Translations under genes and position numbers: made by a program
NCBI GenBank assembly: GCA_022495005.1
Contig: JAGYXB010000141.1
Coordinates: 124,001 to 188,000, forward strand
Source of the DNA: Rhyacophila brunnea
Lineage: Eukaryota > Arthropoda > Insecta > Trichoptera > Rhyacophilidae
Length of the DNA: 64,000 nt
Direction: 5' to 3'
In this document: in pieces, positions 12,623-23,248 of the stretch
Position numbering within the stretch: the first letter of the stretch is position 1
Layout of the letters: every line of letters begins with the position of its first letter
The notes under the pieces: generated by a model
What the model was told of the DNA's origin: nothing
The model's database searches: none
What the model saw: only the letters and a program-made list of their open reading frames with translations

Positions 12623-12667
12623 TTAGGTTAGGTTAGGTTAGGTTAGGTTAGGTTAGGTTAGGTTAGG
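12623..12667 (+). repeat. Interstitial (TTAGG)9 telomere-type array
   Basis: Nine uninterrupted TTAGG units. TTAGG is the telomere repeat of most insects, including Lepidoptera. Here it is internal and short, so it is either an interstitial telomeric repeat or a simple-sequence expansion. Shorter runs of the same unit occur inside foldback elements near 21.27 kb, 27.96 kb and 28.12 kb. Confidence 0.95.
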
Positions 12668-12768
12668 TATGACAATTTTATGGTGTGTGGTGTTGTTACA
12701 TTGGTGGTCATTGAAACTTAATATTCTGTAATGGCGTACTGTAAGATGGTGCGGCTTGTATAGTATAT

Positions 12769-13152
12769 CGACCGTAGAAAGGAAAAAGGGCATAATCGTT
12801 AACTTTTTTCAAAATAAGGTTTTATTTGATAATAACGTTGTACACAACTTCAAACGTTGTGTCCAAATGATGTAAAAATGCCGATTGATTATCTAAATTT
12901 AGCTGGATTTTTTTTTTAAAAAGAAGGAAGTGTAGTGCGAAAAAAGACTTAACCATCATTTTTGTTGATTTTTCTTTAATTAAATCGATAATTAATATCA
13001 GATTAGGAATATAAAAACCAATTATTAATTATCATGCACTTCACGGTTATGTCGATTTTGTATTTTAACTTTGACCGAAAACCATAACAAAAACGTTGTT
13101 GTGCCTCCTGTAAAATTTCTTTGAGTTACGTCCTTTTTCCTTTCTACAGTCG
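12769..13152. mobile_element. MITE with ~22-bp terminal inverted repeats
   Basis: The left end CGACCGTAGAAAGGAAAAAG (12769-12788) matches the complement of the right end (13131-13152) with one mismatch. The interior is about 340 bp, AT-rich and non-coding. No clear TSD was seen, so the superfamily is open. Confidence 0.75.
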
Positions 13153-14740
13153 AATATAATTTTGTTGATCTAAATAACAATTGACATCCCATTCACATTT
13201 CAGGGTTTATTCTAAACAATTATTAAGAGTTTATAAAATTAATTGAATCGAACGAACATAGAATTGATTATATTGAATGCTGGCAGTTTTTAACAAGCTG
13301 GCATTGAAACGTGAAACAACTTTTCATCTTTACTTTCACACAAGTATGAATTTAGACATATGACATAGACAATAGATATACTCTGTAAAGAGAAGATTTT
13401 CTTGAGCGTGTTCACATTGTATGTCGTATGTATTAATAGATACCTTAACATTCGAGTAGGTATTTTCATCTCTCATACCCTGTGTTAATTACTAGGAATA
13501 CTTTTCTTAAAAAAACACTGTTAAAAAAATAATACGATTCAATTCACATTAAAAGCGGTAAGAAAAAATATAAAAGAGGAATACGAAAAAAAAATATGAA
13601 ATGAAAAATGTTTAAAAGAAACTTTCTTTCCCGTCACTGGGCAGGAATAAAAGAATGGGGGCTATACTGTGTACCCTCCCCATTTGTGCTTCACCCCCTA
13701 CCCGCTACAAGAAACGGGGGAGATATTACTCCTCTCCCCTTGCGAAAATCGCTTTCGTAAAAATAACAACGAGGAAAAACGGAAAATATGTTTCTCGAGA
13801 GCTAGGTTGTGTTTTATGCAGGGATGTCAACAGGAGTATGAAATACTCGAGCACTTGAGATATTTAAAAGAGACAAGTTCGAATATATTATTTAGAATAA
13901 TTCGATTATTGTAATATTTTTCTATTAATATTTATAATAATTTTTAACTGAGACCGAATTTAATAAAAATGACTGAACGGTGATATAAGACTATAATATT
14001 CTTAATTGAAAATACCTAACACATTAAGCACATAACAAATTATTAATTGAAGACATTCAGAATTTACAGTACAGTACAGGTAAATTAACTTAGGTAAGAA
14101 AAAACAATTTAAAAAAAAACACAAAATTAAACATATCTATTGAAAATAAAAAGTAATCGAACCGCTGTAATTAAAAATGTATAGTTTAACACATTTGAAT
14201 TATAGAAACACGCCAAAAATATATAGTCTTGAATTATAAAATATATAATTCAATTAAAAAAGTCACCAAACCAAGAGCAGAAAAGCTGCATACTTTGACC
14301 ATGTTATTATTTACCGCAATTAGAAGTATGATTTACTATAGCAAAGACGGCAGAGCCGTAGGCAGGATGGGGTTTTACTGGCTACGCAAGTTCCGTAAGT
14401 GGCACAATCAATGACCAAGTCGTTGATGTACTGATACTACTGGTCTAGGATAGGGAAATACATTTTTGGTCGCCAATATTCTATAGAAGACGGCGCAAAA
14501 ATAAGTTTTATTATAGCGATTGGTGCTGAGGAGGGTATCCTGAATGAAGCACAGAATGTATGCATCGGCAAGAGACTGTCGTTTGTGTGCCTGCGTCATA
14601 TTATGCGATTCTTCAGACATACTGACCAAATTCTGTTAATTGAGCAGTTGTGTTAAGTAAAATAGATACCTAGAGGGAGACACATCGTTGGGGTGGAGTA
14701 ACCAAGTGAATAAAACAGCGTATTAGCGTATATAACCATT
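13153..14740. other. No recognisable feature
   Basis: AT-rich. The overlapping frames at 13655-13914 read through a locally C-rich patch and match nothing I know. The frames at 14229-14629 are also unassigned. Confidence 0.4.
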
Positions 14741-15464
14741 GACTAAGCCAGGGTTTCCCAAACTATGTTCCGCGGAACACCAGTGTTCCGCGACAATTTG
14801 GAAAGGTTTTAAACACTGCAATACATTTAAAGATCTTCTACTAAGTAGAAGTAAAATAAGTAAAACTAAAATAAGTAAAGAAACTAGTAGGGACGATTCC
14901 TGGGTTCAGAATCCATTTTCCGTGACAGTTAAACCAGTAGGCTTAAGCGCAATTGACTATCAAAATGTAATTGGTTTAATTAGTGACTCTAATTTGAAAC
15001 AAAAATCAGCCTTTAAATGATTTCTGGGCGAGTTTGTCAGAAAAGTACCCCAATTTATTATTGCAAGCATATTACAAGCTATTATTGTTTTACTTCCGTT
15101 TTCTACAACCTATTTATGCGAAGCAGGATGCTGCAACCAAGTCAAAGTGCAGGAAAAGGCTCGACGCCACACCAGATATTAGAATCTAACTTACCAATAT
15201 TGTGCCTGATATCAAGAAGATATGCAATTCAATGACTCAACATCATCAACAGTCATTAAGTGCTTTCTTTATTCATATTTTCATGTTTATATTATAGTTT
15301 TATATTTAAAAATAATTACTAAATAAATAATGTGTTTTAATAACATTTTTTTAATTTTCACTATTAGGAATTACCAACCAAAAAAATAAGGTAAGTGTTC
15401 CGTTAAAATTTCCGGGTTTGCAGTGTTCTATTGCAGAAAAAGTTTGGGAAACCCTGGACTAAGC
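14741..15464 (+). mobile_element. hAT deletion derivative with exact 8-bp TSD
   Basis: The body is 14749-15456. The left end CAGGGTTTCCCAAACT and the inverse right end AGTTTGGGAAACCCTG form terminal inverted repeats. An exact 8-bp duplication GACTAAGC lies at 14741-14748 and 15457-15464. This is a hAT hallmark, and the interior holds remnants of a hAT transposase on the plus strand. At 708 bp it is far shorter than an autonomous hAT (usually 2.5-5 kb), so most of the transposase has been deleted. Confidence 0.93.
14860..15260 (+). pseudogene. hAT transposase C-terminal remnant (broken)
   Basis: One frame ending at 15020 gives WVQNPFSVTV and later LISDSNLKQK. The next stretch, in a shifted frame from about 15013, gives FWASLSEKYPNLL, then YFRFLQPIYA, then KCRKRLDATPDIRI, a stop, and IVPDIKKICNS. 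This order matches the C-terminal dimerisation region of hAT transposases related to the ZBED5/SCAND3 group, in which an FW...YP motif and a CxxxFS-like block precede KxRxRLxxxPDxRL. The Cys/Glu block around LQPIYAKQD has lost family residues. One frameshift and at least one stop show it is dead. The N-terminal zinc finger and catalytic core are absent. Confidence 0.83.
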
Positions 15465-16080
15465 ATTGTTTTCTATAATTAAATAACGAACCGACGTATT
15501 GCTATAATCAGTTGATTAAATGGTAAATTACGAAATGAATACCCAAGTGTCCGGGTAAAGACAAAGTTGGGTTTACTTACGATAATATAGTGTACAGACA
15601 CCCCTACCCGTAAGAGGGTAGTTGAAATATGATCGCGCAGTGAGATTGCCGAGGTTCGCATTGATAGATAAATAAGATACTCGGGGAGTAATGAAACGGA
15701 TCTCGGGCGATATCGAATGATGATGGCCGCCGTTCGTTCGGGGAATTTTATTAAATGGCAGCAACTTTATGAGGATTTTATTCCCCGCCGATATTGCATC
15801 GTTTTCACTCAAGTTCGTTTTTACGAGTACTCGCTCCGAATACAGATCGCCCGGAGCAATCTGTTAGGATTATTTTACTGGTTATAAAGATGGCGATATC
15901 TGTTTGTCTTTAGATGCACGTAAAATTAATACTAATGCGCCATCGTTGAGATTAATTCTAGAAATATAAAATGATTTTAATGGCATGGAAACACTGCTAT
16001 TAGGATGTTATTTACCAGCTGGCAATGACATTAATATGGACGAATCATCTGGAAAAGAAAATGACACTCACTTTATTGTC
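15465..16080. other. No recognisable feature
   Basis: Slightly GC-richer than average. Minus-strand frames at 15479-15812 have no recognisable domain. Confidence 0.4.
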
Positions 16081-16272
16081 GGGTCTGCCGAATGGCATAA
16101 TCTGTTCTAACGCCATTACAATAAAGGTGATATTGCTATAAATTCCTGATGCTTTTTGTTGGGTCTGCCGAATGGTTAGGTTCGAACGGGTTCGCTCAAA
16201 TGAACATTGACATTAGAAACACTGCTCTAACGCCATTACAATAAAGGTCATATTGCTATAAATTCCCGATGC
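16081..16272 (+). repeat. Imperfect tandem duplication
   Basis: GGGTCTGCCGAATGG starts at 16081 and again at about 16161, each time followed by CTAACGCCATTACAATAAAG and TATTGCTATAAATTCC. The second unit carries about 40 extra bases between the two shared blocks. It is either an internal duplication with a deletion in one unit or two adjacent copies of one repeat. Confidence 0.8.
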
Positions 16273-16772
16273 GTGATATCGTATAATGGAAATTGCGTGA
16301 CGTCTACCTATACATAAGAATGTGCGAATTTACTTGCTAGCTACTGTATTGAGTGTGTCGTCCATTAATAATGTCATTGCCTGCTGGTCTATTCTTAACG
16401 GTTATCACTTTAGCACAATTCAGTTATTTTCATTGTTCCAAATTAGCACAGAAGGTATTCTTTACACCACGTAAAAGGTTAGCGGCGGCTATCTCTAATT
16501 CGTAATACGGCTAAAATTTACGTTGGTAGATATATCGGTCAAATTCGGATATGTTCGTACTGCCGAACCCCAGCGGATAAGATCGGATAAAGCCGAACCA
16601 GCGGCATCTAGTCGCCAACGAGCTGAACACAAGAATTTTGTATTGACACGTCAGACATCAACATAATCTACGATTTTATTATAGTCATGTCATTGCGATT
16701 GCAGCAAAACGTTCAGATCTTGCGTCTCAATTCTCAATATGTAAATTAGCACGGCCAAGCGAGGGGTTGTTA

Positions 16773-16866
16773 AAATATATCACATTTTGACAGTTCAGAC
16801 GGTTAACTTTTTTACATAATTAACCGCCAGAATACGTAAACTGATAAATGTGATATATTTATCACA
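16773..16866. repeat. Small inverted repeat (~90 bp)
   Basis: AAAATATATCACATTTT near 16777 returns as AAATGTGATATATTT near 16847, with inner CGGTTAA/TTAACCG pairing. Possibly a very small MITE; no TSD could be fixed. Confidence 0.5.
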
Positions 16867-17098
16867 ATTAGCTCTTTTTTATGTTAGAATTGGTCTGCTA
16901 AGTCGCTAGATGGAAACAACGTCGTGTAATAATGATTTCATTAAATTGCCATACCAATAAATACACAGGTTCATCGAACACAATTTAACGATAGATATTA
17001 TCTGCAGTATTGAGAAAATTAAGAAATGTACTTATGGAGGACTTAAATCGGCATTTAAAAAAGAGATAGAAGATCATAACTGCTTTGTGTAAACAATA

Positions 17099-17505
17099 GT
17101 TATGACCATGGCCCCCACTCCTGAAGCGGGTCCCCAGGCTAGGATCTTTGTCGCCCCCCCTGACTATCGCTAAGGATAAAAGGAGTGTGACGCTCTACAA
17201 TAGTGTTTTCTATATAAAATAAATGTCTACATTTAGTGTTGTTTGTAGGTATATTTTAATACTACATCCATTTGAATTATGGAGTTGTCGAGTATTGATG
17301 CAAAATTAAAAATTGTATCAGACAACCAAATAATTTAAAATAACAATATTATTCAATAAAAATAACGCCACAGGCGATTTTTTTTTTACTATTATAGAGA
17401 ATTTGTCATGTGTATCTATCTCACTTATCTGGTCTAGCCTACCGAGCCCGGGTCCCCAGGATAGAGCCCTGTCAGCACCCCTTTTATGGTGGCCATGGTT
17501 ATGAC
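17099..17505 (+). mobile_element. hAT-like MITE with 8-bp TSD, CATGGCC family
   Basis: The body is 17107-17497. It begins CATGGCCCCCACTCC and ends ATGGTGGCCATG. An exact 8-bp duplication GTTATGAC lies at 17099-17106 and 17498-17505. Both ends are GC-rich and each contains a GGGTCCCCAGG block about 30-40 bases in, while the middle is AT-rich. Related sequence recurs at 21068-21134 (right end only), 59887-60178 (reverse orientation) and 60735-60822 (left end only). The 8-bp TSD suggests hAT, although the CATGG terminus is unusual for that superfamily. Confidence 0.82.
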
Positions 17506-18062
17506 CGTTAAATGCGGCTCCCGTGTACAACGTCTTATGTAAAAGCGACTAAGCGAGGTTATAAGATTGTCGTTAAATGTAAAATATCTGATTGTCTTTC
17601 CAAATAATTGTGAAGGTAAAGTAAATATGAAGATAATTTACGAATTTAACATCTATGAGACTGGGGCTCCCAAGGGTGCAAAACATTGAAAAAAATATTA
17701 CTTTAAAAAGACTATTAACTACTTCGACTCCGCTAAACGAACAAATTAATAATGAACGTTGCGAGAGCCGCGGCTTTAATAAATTCAAGAAAATAACACA
17801 CATAAAAAAATGGCAGAACAAAACGCCGCATAATTCGAAACGGAAAAGTTTTAAAAAGAAAAAAAGCTCCAGAGAGAGAGAGCGCAAATAGAAAACGAGG
17901 GGGAAAATCCCGTAAGGAAACTAAGCTTGGTAGGAAATGTCTATTATATTCCTGGGACGGGAAAGAAATCCAACAGTGCCGTACACGGTTGAATGGAAAA
18001 TATACTAATATATTATTTAATTTATACCTCGATACAATTTATTAGATTGGAATCATTTTACA

Positions 18063-18497
18063 ACGTTTTTCTTAGCTCGTATTCTTATTTGTCCGGTGGT
18101 TCTTTGTCCGGTACAAATCTTGCAATCGATTTTTAACTAACTTCCCGACTGGCTAGACATTTGAAACTTTTCGAATATAACAGAACACGATGCCAATGCA
18201 TTTTTTTAACACTTTCAGCCATCTCTTTAAGTAGAATTGAATTCATTTTCAGTTAATTCTGTTTCGTATGAAAAGTTATTTCGACACCATTATTGGTTAC
18301 TAGGGGTCTCGGGTCCTAGTAACTAAATTATTAATGTATACGTGCGTTACTATGGAAATCAATATGACATTTCAGTATTATTTCTATCAAGTACAATTTT
18401 TTTTGGTCGTTTAAGCTAGTCAAGTCAAGTTTATATGATTCAACAGAAAATTTAAAAACGTTGTATATAAAAAATTCTTTTTATCTTGTAATTATTT
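18063..18497 (+). repeat. Dispersed ~450-bp repeat, copy 1 (paired with 21.4-21.9 kb)
   Basis: CGTTTTTCTTAGCTCGTATTC opens this segment. Blocks such as CTTCCCGACTGGCTAG, AATTCATTTTCAGTTAATTC and CATATAAACTTGAC (here as its complement) recur in the same order on the opposite strand at 21408-21892. The two copies share most of their length but differ by indels. No coding capacity and no clear terminal inverted repeats are seen. The family is unknown. Confidence 0.78.
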
Positions 18498-18934
18498 TAT
18501 TCTAAAGTATCCTAACCTCTCTCCCGGGTTTATATCAACCCCGTTGTTAACTAAATATTCATTGTCTTTGGGTAATTTTATAATAAGTGAAAAATCAGTA
18601 TTATTCATTGGAAATGTTTATTTTTTCCTAGTAAATGATATAAAACTCATCATCGAATACTAACATAGTTTCGATTGACCAAAAAGAAGAACTCACGTAA
18701 TAAAACACTGTATAGGCAACTACAACGAAATTACTAACTTTTTAACAAAGGATAATATGACTTAAAAGTTCGTTTGGCCAATTATAGGGGCCCTCATCCC
18801 CATATTTCCCTTCTACCTTAAATCCTCAGTATTGTCGCAAGACCAGGCGCAACGCAGTTACGATTCCGTAGTCGACCGATTATTAGGATCGACCGCGCGC
18901 TTACAAACACTTACCACCTAAAGCGCCTTTAAAC

Positions 18935-19115
18935 ATGAAGTGCCGCACACTGGGTGACACAACAAACAATATCGCGCAAACAGATCACGGAGCAAGATCA
19001 TCAACAGCATAACAGGTCAGTGCCTGGAATCATAACATAAACCCCCCCCCCCAGCATCCACATCCAACATCAAAATCAATTATAGTCCACTATAAAAAGC
19101 GCAACCACAATAATT
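18935..19115. repeat. Dispersed repeat, copy 1 (relative at 58.7-58.9 kb)
   Basis: The segment shares ordered blocks with 58731-58920: CACGGAGC, CATCA...CAACA or CACAAC, GGTCAGTGYCTGG, then a C-rich tract (19039-19053 here), and TAGTCCACTATAAAAAGC versus CAGTCCACTTAAAAAGC. Both run in the same orientation. No TSD or coding function was identified. Confidence 0.6.
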
Positions 19116-19681
19116 AATAGCCGTTTTAATTATTAAATAAAGAATTTGTAGCGAAGCAGTTTACATAAGTCATTTGATACAAAATGTAACTTAATATTTA
19201 TTAAATAATCAAAAAAGTAGGTATGTAATAAAATGTTACGAGATGTTGCCAAAATTAGAGAATGTAAAGTTTCAAATAAATAACAAAAAAGAGAGTTCTT
19301 AAAATAAATAAAAATAAATTATGTTTATAATTTGCCATTTGACATATTATAATAAACATTTCAGCAATTCAACGGTGATAGATTGCTAACAATATTGACC
19401 TTTATGGTGTAATAAAATATGTCGGAATATATTTACGATGGTAAATTTGAATTTTAATATTTTATTATAGTCATATTATTTTATACTAAAGCTGAAATTA
19501 GTATCGTCATTAACAAAACTCAACCCATGAAATGTTAATTGAATTTTAAATCGTTTCAATATAATATTAACTGGTTATGTATAAAAAAATTATATAAACA
19601 TAATTATTATAGCTGATACCTATTGCCAGTTGACATAATAGCGTCTCGGAAGTTAAAGTTCAATAAATACGGAATACATAA

Positions 19682-19936
19682 CGTCACTGTTCTGGCAGAA
19701 AACACTAATTCGAAAAAATGATATATTGAGTTAGTACCAAAATGTTCCTTATTTCAAACTTTACCGTCTGGAAACCTTCTTAATAAATAAACAGTCTTTA
19801 TTTTAAAGTTATCCTTTTTACGATTACTTAATAAACTCACATGATAGACCATTATTTAAAACATTTTAACAACTTCAAAGTCAAATTACACAAAACTAGT
19901 ATTCTCCAGTTAGTGTGTTCTGCCAGAACAGAGACG
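19682..19936. mobile_element. MITE, CTGTTCTGGCAGAA family, copy A
   Basis: The left end CGTCACTGTTCTGGCAGAA is matched by the complement of the right end, CGTCTCTGTTCTGGCAGAAC (~25-bp inverted repeats), around an AT-rich non-coding interior. Two more copies lie at 22369-22599 and 54174-54420. The target duplication is unclear, so the superfamily is left open. Confidence 0.85.
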
Positions 19937-19939
19937 AAT

Positions 19940-20135
19940 ATCGTATGAAAACTGGCAAGGACACATTCCTGACAAAACAATTATTGGAAAATCTAGTCAT
20001 CCAGCAGTGTGCCCCGGAGGTAGAAAACGTCCGTCGAAATATTTTGAGGAAGTACGTGACAACACAACGCACAGTAAGGAGATGAATGGAATTAGATTGG
20101 AGATCTTTCATCCAGCAGTGAATTGATCAAGGCTA
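19940..20135 (+). mobile_element. RTE-type LINE remnant, degraded 3' end
   Basis: The plus strand ends with TTGGAGATCTTTCATCCAGC then AGTGAATTGAT, the decayed counterpart of the GEAFIQQWID end coded at 49683-50001. Upstream frames are too broken to align fully. It lies directly beside MITE copy A. Confidence 0.62.
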
Positions 20136-21067
20136 AAAATTATATTTAATATTTACGACTTTTAGACAATGATATTGTGACAGCTCATCATGAAGATACT
20201 GTAATACGCATAAATCTTTAGCTTTATTTGCTCTACAATCCGATGTGGTCCATGATCCAGACCATGCATATTATCGACGGATCGGTTAATAACCATTTAT
20301 CGTAAGCACGTCAATTGTTAGGAAACCACACCTTATTACAGCATCAACGATTACAATAATGATTACACGAACAAATACATATTTAGGAATAATAAAATTG
20401 AGAAATGGAACTAAGAACTGTATAATAAAAACAGAAGTTGTTTGAGAATTCATATGGGAATTGAAGTAGCATAACCATTTCTAGACTTCATACTTTGACT
20501 CCCCTTATTATATTTCGTACTCGGGGTAGAAATGGTAATAATGTACGCGAGGGTGGGTAAAGATATGAGAAATTTACGACAGGGCGGAAGGTGTTTATTG
20601 CAGCATTGCCTGAACGATAAGAAAAACGTTACATCAAAGATAATACACAAATATATTTACAGAATAAGTCGATTCGGGCGTAAAAGCCCGATACAATCGA
20701 AGCCTTCCAGATAAGGGTAAACGGCGCCTGTAGATCTATGCGTATATCATACTACCAACGAAAAAATAGAGAAAGGGGTGAACACGGCGCCATACTTTGT
20801 GATATTTTGATGCGACATTACACACGTCTATATTACGATAATAAGTGCACATTGTATGTTAATATAATTAATTAAACTTACGTTGTTCTTGTCGAGTTAT
20901 TGATTAGGCAAACAAGGTGAGATCAAATTATCCGAATTTTTTACAATACAACATCAAAAAACAGAATATATTATATTAATAATATATACCTATCATCATT
21001 AATTATCTAGTTTATCTCTAAGCAACATGGATTATAATGGCGTGATGTGTGTTATTTGAGGTATTTG
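20136..21067. other. No recognisable feature
   Basis: AT-rich. The overlapping frames at 20450-20714 have no recognisable domain. Confidence 0.4.
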
Positions 21068-21134
21068 GTCGACCCGCCACGTCGGGCCCGCAGGCTTGAG
21101 CCCTGTCACCCTCCCCCCCTTTGTGGGGGCCATG
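21068..21134 (+). mobile_element. CATGGCC-family hAT-like fragment (right end only)
   Basis: TCGGGCCCGCAGGCTTGAGC, then CCTGTCA, then GGGGGCCATG matches the right end of the element at 17107-17497. The rest of the element is missing. Confidence 0.75.
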
Positions 21135-21193
21135 ATTGATATATTAGGTATGTAAGTATATGTGGTACCAAAGATAAGGTTACCTTTGATACA

Positions 21194-21371
21194 AGTCGGT
21201 TATGGGGAAGCCAGCGGCAAACACATTTTGAAAATTGCCAATATACTGGATTATTTGTTAGGTTGGGATAGTTAAGGTTAGGTTAGGTTTTCATTCTTAT
21301 AATTCATGAATTTTGCCAACATCGGCTGTGATAATTAGCGCGGTTCCCACCTGGCTTCCCCATAACCGACT
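21194..21371. mobile_element. Short foldback MITE with 21-bp terminal inverted repeats
   Basis: AGTCGGTTATGGGGAAGCCA at 21194-21213 is exactly complementary to the right end (21352-21371). The interior contains TATACTGGATTATTTGTTAG, then (TTAGG)-like words, then TTTTCATTC and AATTCATGAATTTTGCC. The same interior block appears, split by a LINE insertion, in the larger foldback at 26466-27622, so the two share a module despite different ends. Confidence 0.85.
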
Positions 21372-21407
21372 GGTACCTTCCATATATAGATAGGTAGATA
21401 ATACAAA

Positions 21408-21892
21408 ATAATTACAAGATAAAAAGAACTTTTTATATACCACTTTTTTAAATTTTCTGTTGAATCATATAAACTTGACAATTCTATGTATTAATAATTT
21501 AGGACAAATACGGTGAACAAATCATTTTTTTGCTATTTTGCAACAAACATAATATATAGAACACTGAAATGTCATTTTGATTTCCATAGTAACGCACGTA
21601 TATATTATTAATTTAGTTGCTAGTACCACCCCCTTAGCAACCAATATTAGTGGATTGGATTGCGGATTTCTTCCGAAATAACTTTTCATACGAAACAGAA
21701 TTAACTGAAAATGAATTCATTACTACTTAAAGATAGCTAAAATTATTAAAAGAATGCATTGATTGGCATCGTGTTCTGATATATTCTAAAAGTTTCAAAT
21801 GCCTAGCTAGTCGGGAAGTTAGTTAAAAATCAATTGCAAGATTATGGATAAACAACCACCGGACAAACAAGAATACGAGCTAAGAAAAACGT
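21408..21892 (-). repeat. Dispersed ~450-bp repeat, copy 2
   Basis: Inverted partner of 18063-18497. It ends GAATACGAGCTAAGAAAAAC and contains GGAAGTTAGTTAAAAATC, CGAAACAGAATTAACTG and CATAGTAACGCACGTATA, each the complement of a block in copy 1. The two copies lie about 3 kb apart in opposite orientation. Confidence 0.78.
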
Positions 21893-21959
21893 GGTAAAAA
21901 ATACAGTGAGAGTTAAAAATAACCACGTTTGGTTTATTTAAGTTTACGTATCGAATATG

Positions 21960-22280
21960 TGTGTAGATTCACGATTCGACTGCGAATGAAATCTGAGAAT
22001 CCTTCGACGACGATCGACGCGCTCGGGATTCGCAAGGCGCCAGCGAATCCAGGGATAGTATAATGCGAAAGAAGTAGCGAGCTGGAAGCTTTGCGAGCTT
22101 CCGCCGATATCGTCTTAGGTACAAGGTAACGTAAGCAGCGTACATCCCGGAGCGCTTTGAAAGTTTAGCAAACAAACAAACAAGCACAGACGGGTGGAGG
22201 CATGCGGGGAAGCCGGCAGCATGCGCGATGCACTGCAGGGTGATCCAGAGAGATATTGTAAAAGCCACGAGTAATTAATA
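21960..22280. other. Unassigned GC-richer island
   Basis: This tract is clearly more GC-rich than its neighbours. A 99-codon minus-strand frame (21969-22268) shows no recognisable domain and no good splice or start context. It may be old repeat sequence or a conserved non-coding element. Confidence 0.35.
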
Positions 22281-22368
22281 CACTGTGCACTAGCGGGATA
22301 ATGTAGTGAGATATATGTCTAAAAAGCTCTAAGGAAGTTCGTATAACTTAATGAATAATAGATAATAT

Positions 22369-22599
22369 CGTCACTGTTCTGGCAGTTTTGGAGTTAGTAC
22401 CAAAATGTTCCTTATTTCAAACTTTTCCGTCTGGAAACCTTCTTAATAAATAAAAAGTCTTTATTTTAAAGTCATCCTTTTTACGATTACTTAATAAACT
22501 CACACGATAGACCATTATTTCAAACATTTTAACAACTTCAAAGTCAGATTACTCAAAACTAGGATTCTCCAGTTAGTGTGTTCTGCCAGAACAGAGACG
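22369..22599. mobile_element. MITE, CTGTTCTGGCAGAA family, copy B
   Basis: Same ends as copy A. Most of the interior (AGTTAGTACCAAAATGTTCC, then CCGTCTGGAAACCTTCTTAA) is nearly identical to copy A and in the same orientation. Copy B lacks about 20 bases just inside its left inverted repeat. Confidence 0.85.
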
Positions 22600-22649
22600 A
22601 TATTATGTTGAATATACCAAGCATTGTTCAACGTAAAAGGTACTGACAG

Positions 22650-23240
22650 CAGTGGCGAAGAGTGGATGTAGGCTGTTAACATCCGCCATAAATAGTGCAC
22701 ATTAAATTTTGTTAGTCATACGTATTTGTTTTTATTGAACTAAGATACAATTTACAGATTTGTGTTGGTTAGTTTCTAAAAATTCAATTAAATCTTGCCT
22801 GAACCAAACCATAATAGTTTTGGTATATTTTGAGTGATATGACAAAATTGTGCACACTTTTTCATTCATACTTATTTGTTTTCGTTGGATTAAGAATACA
22901 AATTACACATGCTGATGGTTATTTTTTTTAATTCCTTAAACTTTGCCTAACTAACCTATAATAGATAAAAATATTATTATATCTATAAAATATCCAAAGT
23001 TATGTATGATTTAATTGCATAATTATAGGTATTTTATAGATATACGAGTATTTTTTAACTATTATTTATTATGACTTGGACTTCGCAGGGTTAAATTGAA
23101 TTTTAAAAAGTAACCAACAAAAATGTAATGTCTGTAAATTTTAGTATCATTACAATGAAAACAAATACGTATGACTAACAAAGTTTAGTGTGCACTATTT
23201 ATGGCGGATCTTAACAGCCTACTTCCACCCTTCGCCACTG
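22650..23240. mobile_element. hAT MITE family of 11.46 kb, longer copy
   Basis: The left end CAGTGGCGAAGAGTGG and inverse right end CCACCCTTCGCCACTG match the hAT MITE at 11459-11742. Subterminal AAATAGTGCAC words pair in inverse. At 591 bp it is twice the length of copy 1. An internal GTGCACACTTTTTCATTC, CATACTTATTTGTTTTCG stretch matches the head of the copy at 44607, so this may be a nested or recombined pair. The flanking 8-mers do not match, which also fits a recombinant origin. Confidence 0.8.
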
Positions 23241-23248
23241 GTGTGAAT

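Noticed and set aside
21969..22268. 99-codon minus-strand gene in a GC-rich island
   Set aside because: No recognisable domain; the opening is plausibly due to composition alone.
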